A DNA stretch of 64,000 bases from Luteimonas aestuarii. Lineage in GTDB: Bacteria > Pseudomonadota > Gammaproteobacteria > Xanthomonadales > Xanthomonadaceae. Made by a program: the position numbers and the translations under genes. Below the pieces are notes generated by a model, which searched no databases, was not told the DNA's origin, and saw only the letters and a program-made list of their open reading frames with translations. Of this stretch, positions 1 through 6,924 are shown piece after piece. Position 1 is the stretch's first letter, and every line of letters begins with the position of its first letter. The stretch lies in the NCBI RefSeq assembly GCF_004357985.1, contig NZ_SMTF01000006.1, forward strand, positions 62,001-126,000, given 5' to 3'.

Positions 1-155
1 GGCCGGTCTCTGTGCCGTGGGCATCAGGGTCGGGGACGCAGCGTGCGGGTGCGCGTCACAGCGGTATCGGGATCTGCCTGGCCGGCATTGACGAAGCTGC
101 GACATGCTTCCAGACACCCTGGCCCTTCGTGCGCAGTGGTGCTGGAGGAACGGCC

Positions 156-383
156 ATGAAGCCCTACCGCGACGCCGACGGCGATTCCGGCATCGCCGCC
201 TACGAAAGCGGCCCCGGCTGTATCCTCGTGCGCTTCCACCGCGGCGGTACCTACCGCTACGACGACACCCGTCCAGGTGCCGTACACGTGCTGGAGATGC
301 AGCGCCTCGCCGACGCCGGCGACGGTCTCAATACCTACATCAACCAGCACGTGCGCGACGACTATGCGCGCAGACTGGATTGA
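156..383 (+). CDS. KTSC-domain-like small protein
   Basis: A 75-residue protein. The ATG at 156 was chosen because a GGAGGA ribosome binding site lies 6 bases upstream; the reading frame is open further 5' but has no such site. The pattern (alternating hydrophobic residues in ILVRFHRGGTYRYDD, then a short helix and YINQHVRDDYARRL) fits the KTSC fold, a small domain found alone or fused to nucleic-acid-related proteins, with no settled function. The classical K-T-S-C residues are not obvious, so this is a KTSC-like call. It stands alone; the next gene is on the other strand after a repeat-rich gap. Confidence 0.6.
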   Translation: MKPYRDADGDSGIAAYESGPGCILVRFHRGGTYRYDDTRPGAVHVLEMQRLADAGDGLNTYINQHVRDDYARRLD

Positions 384-394
384 TCCTTCCCACC

Positions 395-503
395 CGTCGT
401 TCCCGCGCAGGCGCACCGCTGTGCGCGAAAGCGGGAATCCAAAGACTTTGCCTTTGAATTCGATGCAAAGGCACTGGGTCCCGGCTTGCGCCGGGATGAC
501 GGG
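395..503. repeat. Xanthomonadales-type palindromic intergenic repeat
   Basis: About 110 bases whose two ends form an imperfect inverted repeat (CCGTCGTTCCCG at the left, CGGGATGACGG at the right), with an inner GCGAAAGCGGGAATCC block. This resembles the short non-coding dispersed elements common between genes in Xanthomonadaceae. Related ends occur near 3184 and 30618. The whole 384-684 gap holds this element and the next one and no convincing gene. Confidence 0.55.
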
Positions 504-623
504 GTGTTGGTGCCTGAGTCGAAGATGCTCCAGCCGGGCCGCAGCGTCGGATTGGGTCACCACCGCCCCGGGGCGGCTTCGTCTTACCCGGGCCACGAGT
601 GGCGTTGTGCGCCTCCGCCGCCG

Positions 624-657
624 TAGCCCGGATAAGCCCGCAGGGTGCATCCGGGGC
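624..657. repeat. REP-like hairpin
   Basis: Arms CCCGGAT (627-633) and ATCCGGG (649-655) with a 15-base spacer, just past the stop codon of the leftward NTF2-like gene. The GTAGCCCGGATAAG...GCATCCGGG layout is typical of REP/BIME-type elements. It may also help end leftward transcription, though no T tract follows. Confidence 0.45.
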
Positions 658-684
658 ATGGCCGTTCGCTACGCAAGACCGCGC

Positions 685-1197
685 TCACTGCATCAACGCA
701 TCCAGCGCCCACGTATCCAGGAACGCCACCACGCGCACGATCCTGCCGTCGCCGTCGAACACCATGTGCCAAGCGTAGTGGTTGGTGTATGCGCTGCCAT
801 GGTGCGCACGCGCGACGCCGCGCCAGATCACCACCACCGCATCGCCCTGTGCGACCACGTGCTGCACCTGCGGCACGATCGGCGTGGCCAGCCGCGCGGT
901 GATCGGCGCCACGGCGTTGTCCATGAAATCGGCCTTGCCGCGGTAGATGCCCGACACCGGGCTGTCGCCGGCCACCGTCCACACTACGTCTTCGTGCAAC
1001 AGGTCGAACACGCTGCCGGTGCCGGCGCGCCAGGCGTCGAAGGCGGCGCGGACGCGGGCGGTGTTCGCCTCCTCGCGGCTGGCAGCAATGCCCGGTCCGG
1101 TTTGCGACGCTGAGGCCGCGGAGGCCATCGTCGCGGTGCATCCGGTCGACGCGGCGCTCGTAGCGTGCGCAAAGGTCGACACGGCCAGCACCGCCAT
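685..1197 (-). CDS. NTF2-like (SnoaL-type) protein, copy 1
   Basis: A 170-residue NTF2-fold protein (ANTARVRAAFDAWRAG, then VSGIYRGKADFM, then NHYAWHMVFDGDGRIVRVVAFLDTWAL), a small cone fold used by ester-binding, isomerase and accessory proteins. It is strongly similar along the whole domain to the protein at 44438-44923. That copy has a normal signal peptide with positive residues (MHARTRN...). Here the first usable ATG (1197) gives MAVLAVSTFAHATSA, a hydrophobic stretch without the charged start, and the DNA just upstream is a tandem repeat element instead of the short spacer seen in copy 2. The native start may therefore have been lost. It lies downstream of the SDR gene, same strand. Substrate unknown. 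Confidence 0.65.
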   Translation of the reverse strand: MAVLAVSTFAHATSAASTGCTATMASAASASQTGPGIAASREEANTARVRAAFDAWRAGTGSVFDLLHEDVVWTVAGDSPVSGIYRGKADFMDNAVAPITARLATPIVPQVQHVVAQGDAVVVIWRGVARAHHGSAYTNHYAWHMVFDGDGRIVRVVAFLDTWALDALMQ

Positions 1198-1215
1198 CAA
1201 CCACGCGCCGCGCGT

Positions 1216-1347
1216 CCCCCTTCCCCGCCCGCGGGAGGCTAGGCACGGCGGCGTACACGGCACTGCCGTGCAACCTTCCTGCCCCCTCCCCCGCTTGCGG
1301 GGGGTGAGGCGGGGCTGCTTGCACGGCATTGCCGTGCAGCCCTTCCG
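1216..1347. repeat. Two tandem ~66-bp repeat units with 19-base palindromes
   Basis: Units 1216-1281 and 1282-1347 align along their whole length. Each starts CCCCCT.CCCCGC..GCGGG and ends with a palindrome: TACACGGCACTGCCGTGCA (1254-1272) and TGCACGGCATTGCCGTGCA (1320-1338). The element lies between the SDR and NTF2-like genes of copy 1 and is absent from the matching place in copy 2 (44924-44953), where the spacer is only 30 bases. Confidence 0.6.
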
Positions 1348-1406
1348 AACGACCGGCGCGCTGCGCCGGGCTGGACGGGCTGGGGTGGGGGCCTGCCCGC
1401 CGCTAC

Positions 1407-2138
1407 TCACGCCGGACTCCTCACATGCCGCACCACGATGTCGGTGGTATCCACCTCCGCCGGCTGCGCAATCGCATGCGCAATCGCCTCGGCGATCGCC
1501 TCCGGCTTCAGCGCGATCTGCCGGAACTCGTCGATCACCTTCGCCGTCTCCGCATGCGTGATGCTGTGTGCCAGCTCCGATTCCACCGCGCCCGGGTACA
1601 CGCAGGTCACGCGCACCACGTCGCTTTCCATGCGCAGGCCTTCGGAGATCGCGCGCACCGCGTACTTGGTGGCGCAGTACACCGCCGCGCTGTGCATCAC
1701 GAACAGGCCGGCGATCGAGGACACGTTGACCACGTGGCCATGGCCCTGGGCCTCCATCCGCGGAAGCACCGCGGCGATGCCATGCAGCACGCCGCGGATG
1801 TTCACGTCGATCATCGTGTCCCATTCGTCGGTCTTCAGCGCCGACAGCGGCGCCAGCGGCATCACCCCGGCGTTGTTGACCAGCACGTCGACGCGGCCGT
1901 AGCGCGACACGGCGTCGTCCACGAACGCCTGCATGTCTTCGCGCGAGGTCACGTCCAGCGTGCGCACATGCGCGGTGCCGCCATTCGCGGCGATGTCGGC
2001 GGCCAGCGCCTGCAGCCGGTCGCCGCGGCGCGCGCCCAGCACCACGGTGGCGCCGCGTTCGGCCAGCACGCGGGCGGTGGCTTCGCCGATGCCGCTGCTG
2101 GCGCCGGTGATCAATACGATCTTGTCGATGGTTTCCAT
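1407..2138 (-). CDS. SDR family NAD(P)-dependent oxidoreductase, copy 1
   Basis: A 243-residue classical short-chain dehydrogenase. Near the start it has the Rossmann motif TGASSGIG, then NNAGVM, a serine in NVSSIAG and the catalytic YCATK. The start at 2138 was chosen for its GGAGAGCGAC ribosome binding site. It matches the SDR at 44954-45688 nearly end to end. It is divergent from the LysR gene at 2255 and upstream of an NTF2-like gene, so LysR control is likely. The family reduces carbonyls or oxidises alcohols with NAD(P); the substrate cannot be read from sequence. Confidence 0.88.
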   Translation of the reverse strand: METIDKIVLITGASSGIGEATARVLAERGATVVLGARRGDRLQALAADIAANGGTAHVRTLDVTSREDMQAFVDDAVSRYGRVDVLVNNAGVMPLAPLSALKTDEWDTMIDVNIRGVLHGIAAVLPRMEAQGHGHVVNVSSIAGLFVMHSAAVYCATKYAVRAISEGLRMESDVVRVTCVYPGAVESELAHSITHAETAKVIDEFRQIALKPEAIAEAIAHAIAQPAEVDTTDIVVRHVRSPA

Positions 2139-2180
2139 GTCGCTCTCCTCGGTGGGGTTGGGCGGCCGGTCGCCGCCTGC

Positions 2181-2255
2181 CGCACACCGTAGAGGCGGCC
2201 CGGCGTCGAGAGAACCCGCCAGGCGCTGACCACTTTGGTTAGACTTGCTAACCAA
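2181..2255. promoter_or_regulatory. Shared promoter region with LysR-type operator, copy 1
   Basis: Between the divergent SDR and LysR genes. A perfect inverted repeat TTGGTTAG-N5-CTAACCAA spans 2235-2255 and runs into the A of the LysR start codon. It fits the T-N11-A LysR box. A second block (2181-2215, ACACCGTAG...CCCGGC.GTCGAGAGAA) is conserved in the same place of copy 2 (46145-46179), so it probably holds the promoter or a second half-site. No ribosome binding site precedes the LysR ATG, so translation may be leaderless. Confidence 0.55.
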
Positions 2256-3151
2256 TGCAACCCGACCTCAATCTCCTGCGCATGTTCCTGGCCGTGGCCG
2301 AAGCCGCCAGCTTCCGCGCCGCGGCCGATGCCCTGGGCGTCACCCGCTCCGCCGTCAGCCAGGGCATCCGCCGGCTCGAGGACAGCCTGGGCGTGGCCCT
2401 GGTCCAGCGCACCACCCGCAGCGTGCGGCTGACCGAGGCCGGGCAGCGCCTGCACCGCCAGGTCTCCGCGCCGCTGCGCACCGTGGATGCCGCGCTGGAG
2501 GAAGCCGTCGACGACGGCCCGCCGCGCGGCCTGCTGCAGGTCAGCGTGTCCTCGATCGCCGAGCGCTTCCTGTCCGGCCCGTTCGTCGCCAGCTTCGCGC
2601 AGGCCTACCCGGGCATCACGCTGGACGTCACCGTCAGCGACGACCCGGTCGACCTGGTCGCCGCCGGCTTCGACGCCGGCGTGCAGCTGGGCGAAGTGAT
2701 CGCGCAGGACATGGTGGCCGTGCCGCTCACCGGCCCGCAGCGGCAGCTGGCGGTGGCCGCGCCCGCGTACGTCGAAGCGCATGGCGTGCCGCAGCATCCC
2801 AGCGAACTGGTGCGCCACCGCTGCATCGGCTGGCGCCCCGCGCCGGGCGTCGCGCCCTACCGCTGGGAATTCACCGAGGACGGCCGCGACTTCGAGGTGG
2901 ACGTGAACGCGCAGGTCACCACCAACGACCTGCGGGTGATGCTGCGCACCGCACTCGCCGGCGGCGGCATCACCTTCGGCCTGGAGGAGAACTACCGCCA
3001 ATGGGTGCAGGCCGGCCAGCTGGTGCCGATGCTGCAGGACTACCTGCCGCCGTTCGCCGGCTTCTTCCTCTACTTCCCCAGCCGCCACAACCAGCCGCGC
3101 AAGCTGCGCGCGCTGGTGGAGCACGTGCGCACGTTCCGCGGGCACGATTGA
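2255..3151 (+). CDS. LysR family transcriptional regulator, copy 1
   Basis: A 298-residue LysR protein. The N-terminal winged helix-turn-helix covers roughly residues 1-60 (FRAAADALGVTRSAVSQGIRRLE). The rest is the substrate-binding-like effector domain of the CrgA/DsdC-type subgroup (ITFGLEENYRQWVQAGQLVPML, YFPSRHNQPRKLRALVEHVR). It is divergent from an SDR gene and has a palindrome overlapping its own start, which suggests autoregulation and control of the SDR/NTF2-like genes. It is clearly paralogous to the LysR at 46220-47131. Confidence 0.92.
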   Translation: MQPDLNLLRMFLAVAEAASFRAAADALGVTRSAVSQGIRRLEDSLGVALVQRTTRSVRLTEAGQRLHRQVSAPLRTVDAALEEAVDDGPPRGLLQVSVSSIAERFLSGPFVASFAQAYPGITLDVTVSDDPVDLVAAGFDAGVQLGEVIAQDMVAVPLTGPQRQLAVAAPAYVEAHGVPQHPSELVRHRCIGWRPAPGVAPYRWEFTEDGRDFEVDVNAQVTTNDLRVMLRTALAGGGITFGLEENYRQWVQAGQLVPMLQDYLPPFAGFFLYFPSRHNQPRKLRALVEHVRTFRGHD

Positions 3152-3183
3152 CGCCCCCATCCCCGCAAACCCTCGGGCTCGTC

Positions 3184-3203
3184 GTCCCCGCGCAGGCGGG
3201 GAC
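3184..3203. repeat. REP-like hairpin / possible terminator
   Basis: Perfect arms GTCCCCGC (3184-3191) and GCGGGGAC (3196-3203) around GCAG, 32 bases past the LysR stop codon. It belongs to the same repeat family as the elements near 395 and 30618. No T tract follows, so any terminator role is uncertain. Confidence 0.5.
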
Positions 3204-3278
3204 CCAGGGACGTTGCGCCTGTCGTCAACGCCTGCGACAGGCCGGTCGCGCATCCGCCTCGACAGACCGGCTTGTGAA

Positions 3279-3314
3279 TGCCCAAAAAGGGCATTATCAT
3301 GCCCGACATGGGCA
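3279..3314. promoter_or_regulatory. Tandem palindromic operators of the HEPN/nucleotidyltransferase pair
   Basis: Two copies of TGCCC-N5-GGGCA: 3279-3293 (spacer AAAAA) and 3300-3314 (spacer GACAT). Their centres are 21 bases apart, two helical turns, so two dimers would bind on the same face of the DNA. They overlap the possible start codons of the next gene, whose product has a winged helix. This is the arrangement expected for an autorepressed toxin-antitoxin operon. Confidence 0.6.
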
Positions 3315-3946
3315 CCGGCCAGCGCCAACGTATCAGCGAAGCCGCGGCGATCTACGCCAGCACCAACCTGTCCGAAGCCCTGTTCACCGCCACCCAGCGC
3401 CGCGTGCTGGCCTGCCTGTTCGGGCAACCCGGCCGCTCGTACAGCGTCAGCGAACTCATCCACGCCACCGGTGCCGGCAGCGGCGCCGTGCAGCGCGAGG
3501 TGGCGCGCCTGGCCGGCAGCGGCCTGCTCGATGTCGAGCGGGTGGGCAACCAGAAACGCTACCGCGCCAACCCCGACGCCCCGATCCATGACGAACTGGC
3601 CGCCATCGTGCGCAAGACGTTCGGCCTGGCCGAACCGCTGCGCGAGGCGCTGGCGCCATTGCGCGCGCAGATCCATGCCGCCTTCGTCTACGGCTCGGTG
3701 GCCAAGGGCAGCGACACCGCCAGCAGCGACATCGACCTGCTGCTGGTGTCCGACCAGCTGACCTACGCCGATGCCATGGGCGCGCTGCACCCGCTTGCCG
3801 AACAGCTGGGGCGCACGGTCAACCCCACGCTCTACACCCGCGCCGAGTTGCGCGAGCGCATCAAGACCGGCAACAGCTTCGTATCGCGCCTGCTCGAACA
3901 GCCGCGCATCTGGGTGATCGGAGGCGAGCGTGACTTCGCCGCTTGA
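3299..3946 (+). CDS. Winged-helix / nucleotidyltransferase protein (MNT-type antitoxin candidate)
   Basis: A 215-residue protein with two parts. Residues about 33-92 form a winged helix-turn-helix (YSVSELIHATGAGSGAVQREVARLAGSGLL...RYRANPDAP). Residues about 118-215 form a minimal nucleotidyltransferase with the motif GSVAKGSDTASSDIDL (G132, S133, D144, D146). Such proteins can AMPylate and silence a HEPN toxin (MntA/HepT), and the helix suggests it also represses its operon. The following HEPN gene overlaps it by 17 bases. Starts at 3278, 3299 and 3308 are possible; 3299 has AAAGGG at suitable spacing. Role as antitoxin is inference from family and context. Confidence 0.75.
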   Translation: MPDMGTGQRQRISEAAAIYASTNLSEALFTATQRRVLACLFGQPGRSYSVSELIHATGAGSGAVQREVARLAGSGLLDVERVGNQKRYRANPDAPIHDELAAIVRKTFGLAEPLREALAPLRAQIHAAFVYGSVAKGSDTASSDIDLLLVSDQLTYADAMGALHPLAEQLGRTVNPTLYTRAELRERIKTGNSFVSRLLEQPRIWVIGGERDFAA

Positions 3947-4349
3947 GCACCTGGCCGGTGCCGGCAAGCCGTTGTCGATCAAGCCGCCGGACGGCGCCGA
4001 AGTCGCCGGCCTGCTCCGCTCCGGCCGCGCCCGCCTCGCAGACGCACGCCACCAGTCGCTGTCGCTCGACAGCCGCTTCGACCTGGCCTACAACGCCGCC
4101 CACGCACTGTGCCTGGCGGCCCTGCGCCGGCACGGCTATCGCGCCCGCCATCGCTACATCGTCTTCCAGGCGCTGCCGCACATGCTGGGGCTGGGCCCGG
4201 AAGTCTGGCGGGTACTGGCCAAGGCCCACGACCTGCGCAACCTGGCCGAGTATGAGGGACATGTCGAGGTGGAACAGCGGCTGGTGGCGGATGTGATCAC
4301 CGCGTGCGAAACCGTCGCGGCCAGGCTCGATGGGGCGCCGCAGGGATAA
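3930..4349 (+). CDS. HEPN-domain-like protein (toxin candidate)
   Basis: A 139-residue, mostly helical protein starting at GTG 3930 behind GGAGGCGAGC, overlapping the nucleotidyltransferase gene. The features FDLAYNAAHALCLAALRRHGYRA and, near residues 101-111, DLRNLAEYEGH match the HEPN family that pairs with MNT nucleotidyltransferases. The RNase motif of active HEPN toxins is R-x4-6-H; here R103-N104 is followed by H111, seven residues apart, so the canonical catalytic motif is not met exactly. It may be a divergent RNase or a non-catalytic partner. Confidence 0.7.
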   Translation: MTSPLEHLAGAGKPLSIKPPDGAEVAGLLRSGRARLADARHQSLSLDSRFDLAYNAAHALCLAALRRHGYRARHRYIVFQALPHMLGLGPEVWRVLAKAHDLRNLAEYEGHVEVEQRLVADVITACETVAARLDGAPQG

Positions 4350-4414
4350 CCTGCGGGCCGAAGCCGCGTCCCGGCGTTCTGCCGGCTGCGGTGGAACTGC
4401 ACCGCGGTCCCGAA

Positions 4415-5278
4415 TCAACCCGCATCAAGGGCCTTTTCCGCCGCCTGCAGATAGCGCGCCGGATGCACCACCTCCACGTCGTCCAGCCCGGTCATGCACT
4501 CGCGCAGCCAGTACACGTGGCCCACGCCGTACAGCACCACGATGTTGTCGCCGGGCTGCGCCACCTGCAGGATGCGCGCGCAGATCTGCATGTTGCGCGC
4601 GTACCAGTCGGTCACCAGCTTCGCGCCGGGATACGCGCCGTCGCCCGACACCCGCAGCCAGCGCCGGTACATGCGATGGTTGGCCTCGATCATGGCGTCG
4701 CTGTTGAGCCAGTCCAGGTACGCCGGGATCGACAGCGCCGCCAGCCGCTCGCCCATCTGTTCGCCCACGTGCGCGCCCTCGACCATCGCTTCGCGCATCT
4801 CGCGCGCACCGGGCTCGGCAGTGACCGCGCGCAGGGGTGCCAGGTCGAACTCGCCGGACACGTCCACCGCATGCAGGCGCTCGATGCCGGCCTTCATCGC
4901 CAGCCGCTGCGCGACCTGGGTGATCTCGTTGCGGTCGGTGCGCAGCGCCTCCGGATCCAGCGGTTCCGGCCACACCAGGTCGGTGCCGCCGGCGCGCGCC
5001 TCTACCGCCACCTTGGTGGGCGCGAACGCCAGCAGCGCGTCGGCCAGCGCCTCCAGCTCCGCCTGCCGGCGCGGCGCCAGCACGTCGTCGCTGTCGATGT
5101 TCACCGCGTCCTGCCCGGGGTTGTGCATGTGGTAGGTGCCCAGCAGCAGCACGCGGATCGGCTTGGCGTCGGACGCCATCGCAACCTGGCCGGCCAGGAC
5201 CAGTGCGGCGGCAAGGCCCGCCGCCAGCAGGCGCGGGAGCGACAGGAAAGGGAGGGTCGGGGAATGCGAACGGTTCAT
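4415..5278 (-). CDS. Exported DUF5694-like (TraB/GumN-related) protein
   Basis: A 287-residue protein with an N-terminal signal peptide (LLAAGLAAALVLAGQVAMA). The mature part starts with IRVLLLGTYHMHNPGQD and ends with VVLYGVGHVYWLRECM, which resemble the paired GxxH motifs and central acidic residues of the TraB/PrgY/GumN-like group; the overall layout matches DUF5694. Its biochemical role is not known. Its ATG overlaps the stop of the upstream metalloprotease-like gene (ATGA), so the two are translationally coupled. Confidence 0.7.
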   Translation of the reverse strand: MNRSHSPTLPFLSLPRLLAAGLAAALVLAGQVAMASDAKPIRVLLLGTYHMHNPGQDAVNIDSDDVLAPRRQAELEALADALLAFAPTKVAVEARAGGTDLVWPEPLDPEALRTDRNEITQVAQRLAMKAGIERLHAVDVSGEFDLAPLRAVTAEPGAREMREAMVEGAHVGEQMGERLAALSIPAYLDWLNSDAMIEANHRMYRRWLRVSGDGAYPGAKLVTDWYARNMQICARILQVAQPGDNIVVLYGVGHVYWLRECMTGLDDVEVVHPARYLQAAEKALDAG

Positions 5279-6381
5279 GGGGCCTCGTCGTCGACACTGC
5301 TGATGAAGCCGGCCAAGGCCGGCAGGTAGGCGCGGAAATCGCGCTCATGGCGGCCGGGCGCGTACGCATCGCGCAGGTGCGCCACGACCGGGCGGTACAG
5401 GGTGCCGCCCATGGCCTCGTTCTGTGCAAGATGCGTCTCGGCCGATTCCGCGCCGAAGCGCTCGCCCTTCAGGTGGATGGCCACCGCGTCCGCCAGCACC
5501 TCGTGCACGAAGAAGTACGTGTCCAGCCGCGGATCGTCGAACACCTGGAACCGGCGCGAGAAATCGTCCGCGTAGTCGATGTCCATCAACACCTCGCGCT
5601 GGCCCTCGGCGAACTGTTCCAGCGCAATGTGCGTGGCCTCGTGCCACACCGCATTGGCCAGCGGCTCGTCGGCGTAGTCGAAGCGGGCCGTGTCGGTGGG
5701 CTCCTCGGGCAGGAAGCGCGGGTCGAACGGGACCAGGATCGGGCCGTAGCCGGCATGCCGCGGCGCCACGGCATCGACCACGATGTTCGCCTTCAGCACC
5801 ACGCCCAGCGGCGAGATCGAGAAGTACAGCGTCTTGTCCAGCCCGGTGCCGTAGAAGTCGGCCAGCTGCGGCAGCGGATCGGCCTCGCGCATCCGCCGTT
5901 CGAACTCGGCCACCCAGCGCGCGTAGTCGGCCTCGTGCGCGGCGAAGAAGCCGGAGAAATCGGCGTCACGCGCAAACGCCACCGCCAGCCGCAGGTACTC
6001 GCGCAGGTAGGCCTCGTCCTTGATCAGGCCCAGGTGGCCGAAGCCCTCCGGTTCCACCAGCGTGGGCCCCGGAAACTCCAACGCCCAGCCCAGCTCGGCG
6101 AAATCGTTGTACGGCAGCGTGCGCGCATGCACCACCGCCGGGTGCTCGCGCAGGTGGCCGAACCACGCGTCCACCGCGCGGCGGTAGTCGTAGTCGCGCA
6201 CCGGCGGCCCGTACACCCGCGCCAGGTAGTTGATGACGTGCAGCAGCTCGGTGCCGGGATGCACCGCCACCACGTAGTCGATGGACGGGGTTTCGCGCGC
6301 CGGGGCGGCGGCGTCCTCGGGAGCGGCGGGCTTGCCGCATGCAGCCAGCAGCAGGACGAGCACAGGCAACACAAAGCGCAT
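5275..6381 (-). CDS. DUF4932-like metalloprotease lipoprotein
   Basis: A 368-residue protein. The start at 6381 gives a signal peptide with lipobox LLAAC (C15), so it is probably anchored in a cell-envelope membrane. Residues 247-251 read HEATH, an HExxH zinc motif, in the setting ANAVWHEATHIALEQF, with an acidic helix (VHEVLADAVAIHLKGE) that could supply the third ligand. This resembles the DUF4932 family of presumed zinc peptidases. It is the first gene of a two-gene unit; its stop overlaps the start of the DUF5694-like gene. Substrate unknown. Confidence 0.7.
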   Translation of the reverse strand: MRFVLPVLVLLLAACGKPAAPEDAAAPARETPSIDYVVAVHPGTELLHVINYLARVYGPPVRDYDYRRAVDAWFGHLREHPAVVHARTLPYNDFAELGWALEFPGPTLVEPEGFGHLGLIKDEAYLREYLRLAVAFARDADFSGFFAAHEADYARWVAEFERRMREADPLPQLADFYGTGLDKTLYFSISPLGVVLKANIVVDAVAPRHAGYGPILVPFDPRFLPEEPTDTARFDYADEPLANAVWHEATHIALEQFAEGQREVLMDIDYADDFSRRFQVFDDPRLDTYFFVHEVLADAVAIHLKGERFGAESAETHLAQNEAMGGTLYRPVVAHLRDAYAPGRHERDFRAYLPALAGFISSVDDEAP

Positions 6382-6723
6382 CACGTTCAGCGATCCTCGT
6401 GGGGGGAGGTACTTCATCCTAACGGCTGCACGCTGCAATCGCAGTCATGTCGCGGCGTGGTGCGTGCGGGTACGTGAAGCAGCGCACACACAGCGGATGC
6501 ACCCAGGCACGTGCGCACTAAGTCATCCCGATGCCGTCAGCTCCACATCGCCATCCCGGCGACGTTCACTCTCCACCGCAAAGGCGTTACCACCAACAGC
6601 CCGCCCCCAAACCACCAGCCCCCAACCACCGCACCCTAACCACGACACCCAACACCTACGCACTTCGCCCACGCGCCCGCACGCGCTATGGTCGCCCCGG
6701 GTGTAGTGCTGTGGGGAGTCCGC
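6382..6723. other. Intergenic region with C/A-rich strand-biased tract
   Basis: Between the leftward metalloprotease gene and a small rightward ORF. No conserved coding pattern was found. About 6589-6665 is almost entirely C and A on the + strand with few G or T, which stands out from the surrounding balanced GC. Promoters for the divergent neighbours should be here but no strong -35/-10 pair could be picked by eye. Confidence 0.4.
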
Positions 6724-6861
6724 ATGGTACGCCGAAGACTTGGCTTGCTCGATGATCTGGCAGTGCTGCCTGCCGTCGCCGACGGGATTGCGCTGGGTGC
6801 TCCGCCCATGCAGGGCGTGCCTCGCACCATCCTTGCCTCTATTTACCGCCGCCAGCCCTAG
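6724..6861 (+). CDS. Small ORF, possible remnant of a nuclease-type protein
   Basis: A 45-residue ORF behind a good GGGGAG ribosome binding site. The start MVRRRLGLLDDLAVLP resembles the N-terminal leader of some predicted membrane-linked restriction endonucleases, but the frame ends before any catalytic domain. It may be a decayed 5' end or a genuine small protein. It lies 63 bases before the MmeI-like gene, in the same direction. Confidence 0.3.
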   Translation: MVRRRLGLLDDLAVLPAVADGIALGAPPMQGVPRTILASIYRRQP

Positions 6862-6924
6862 CAACGTAGGCCAGGCCCAAGCTTGCGCGGCTAAGATGCG
6901 CCTGAGTTTGGGAGGGACGCCTGC

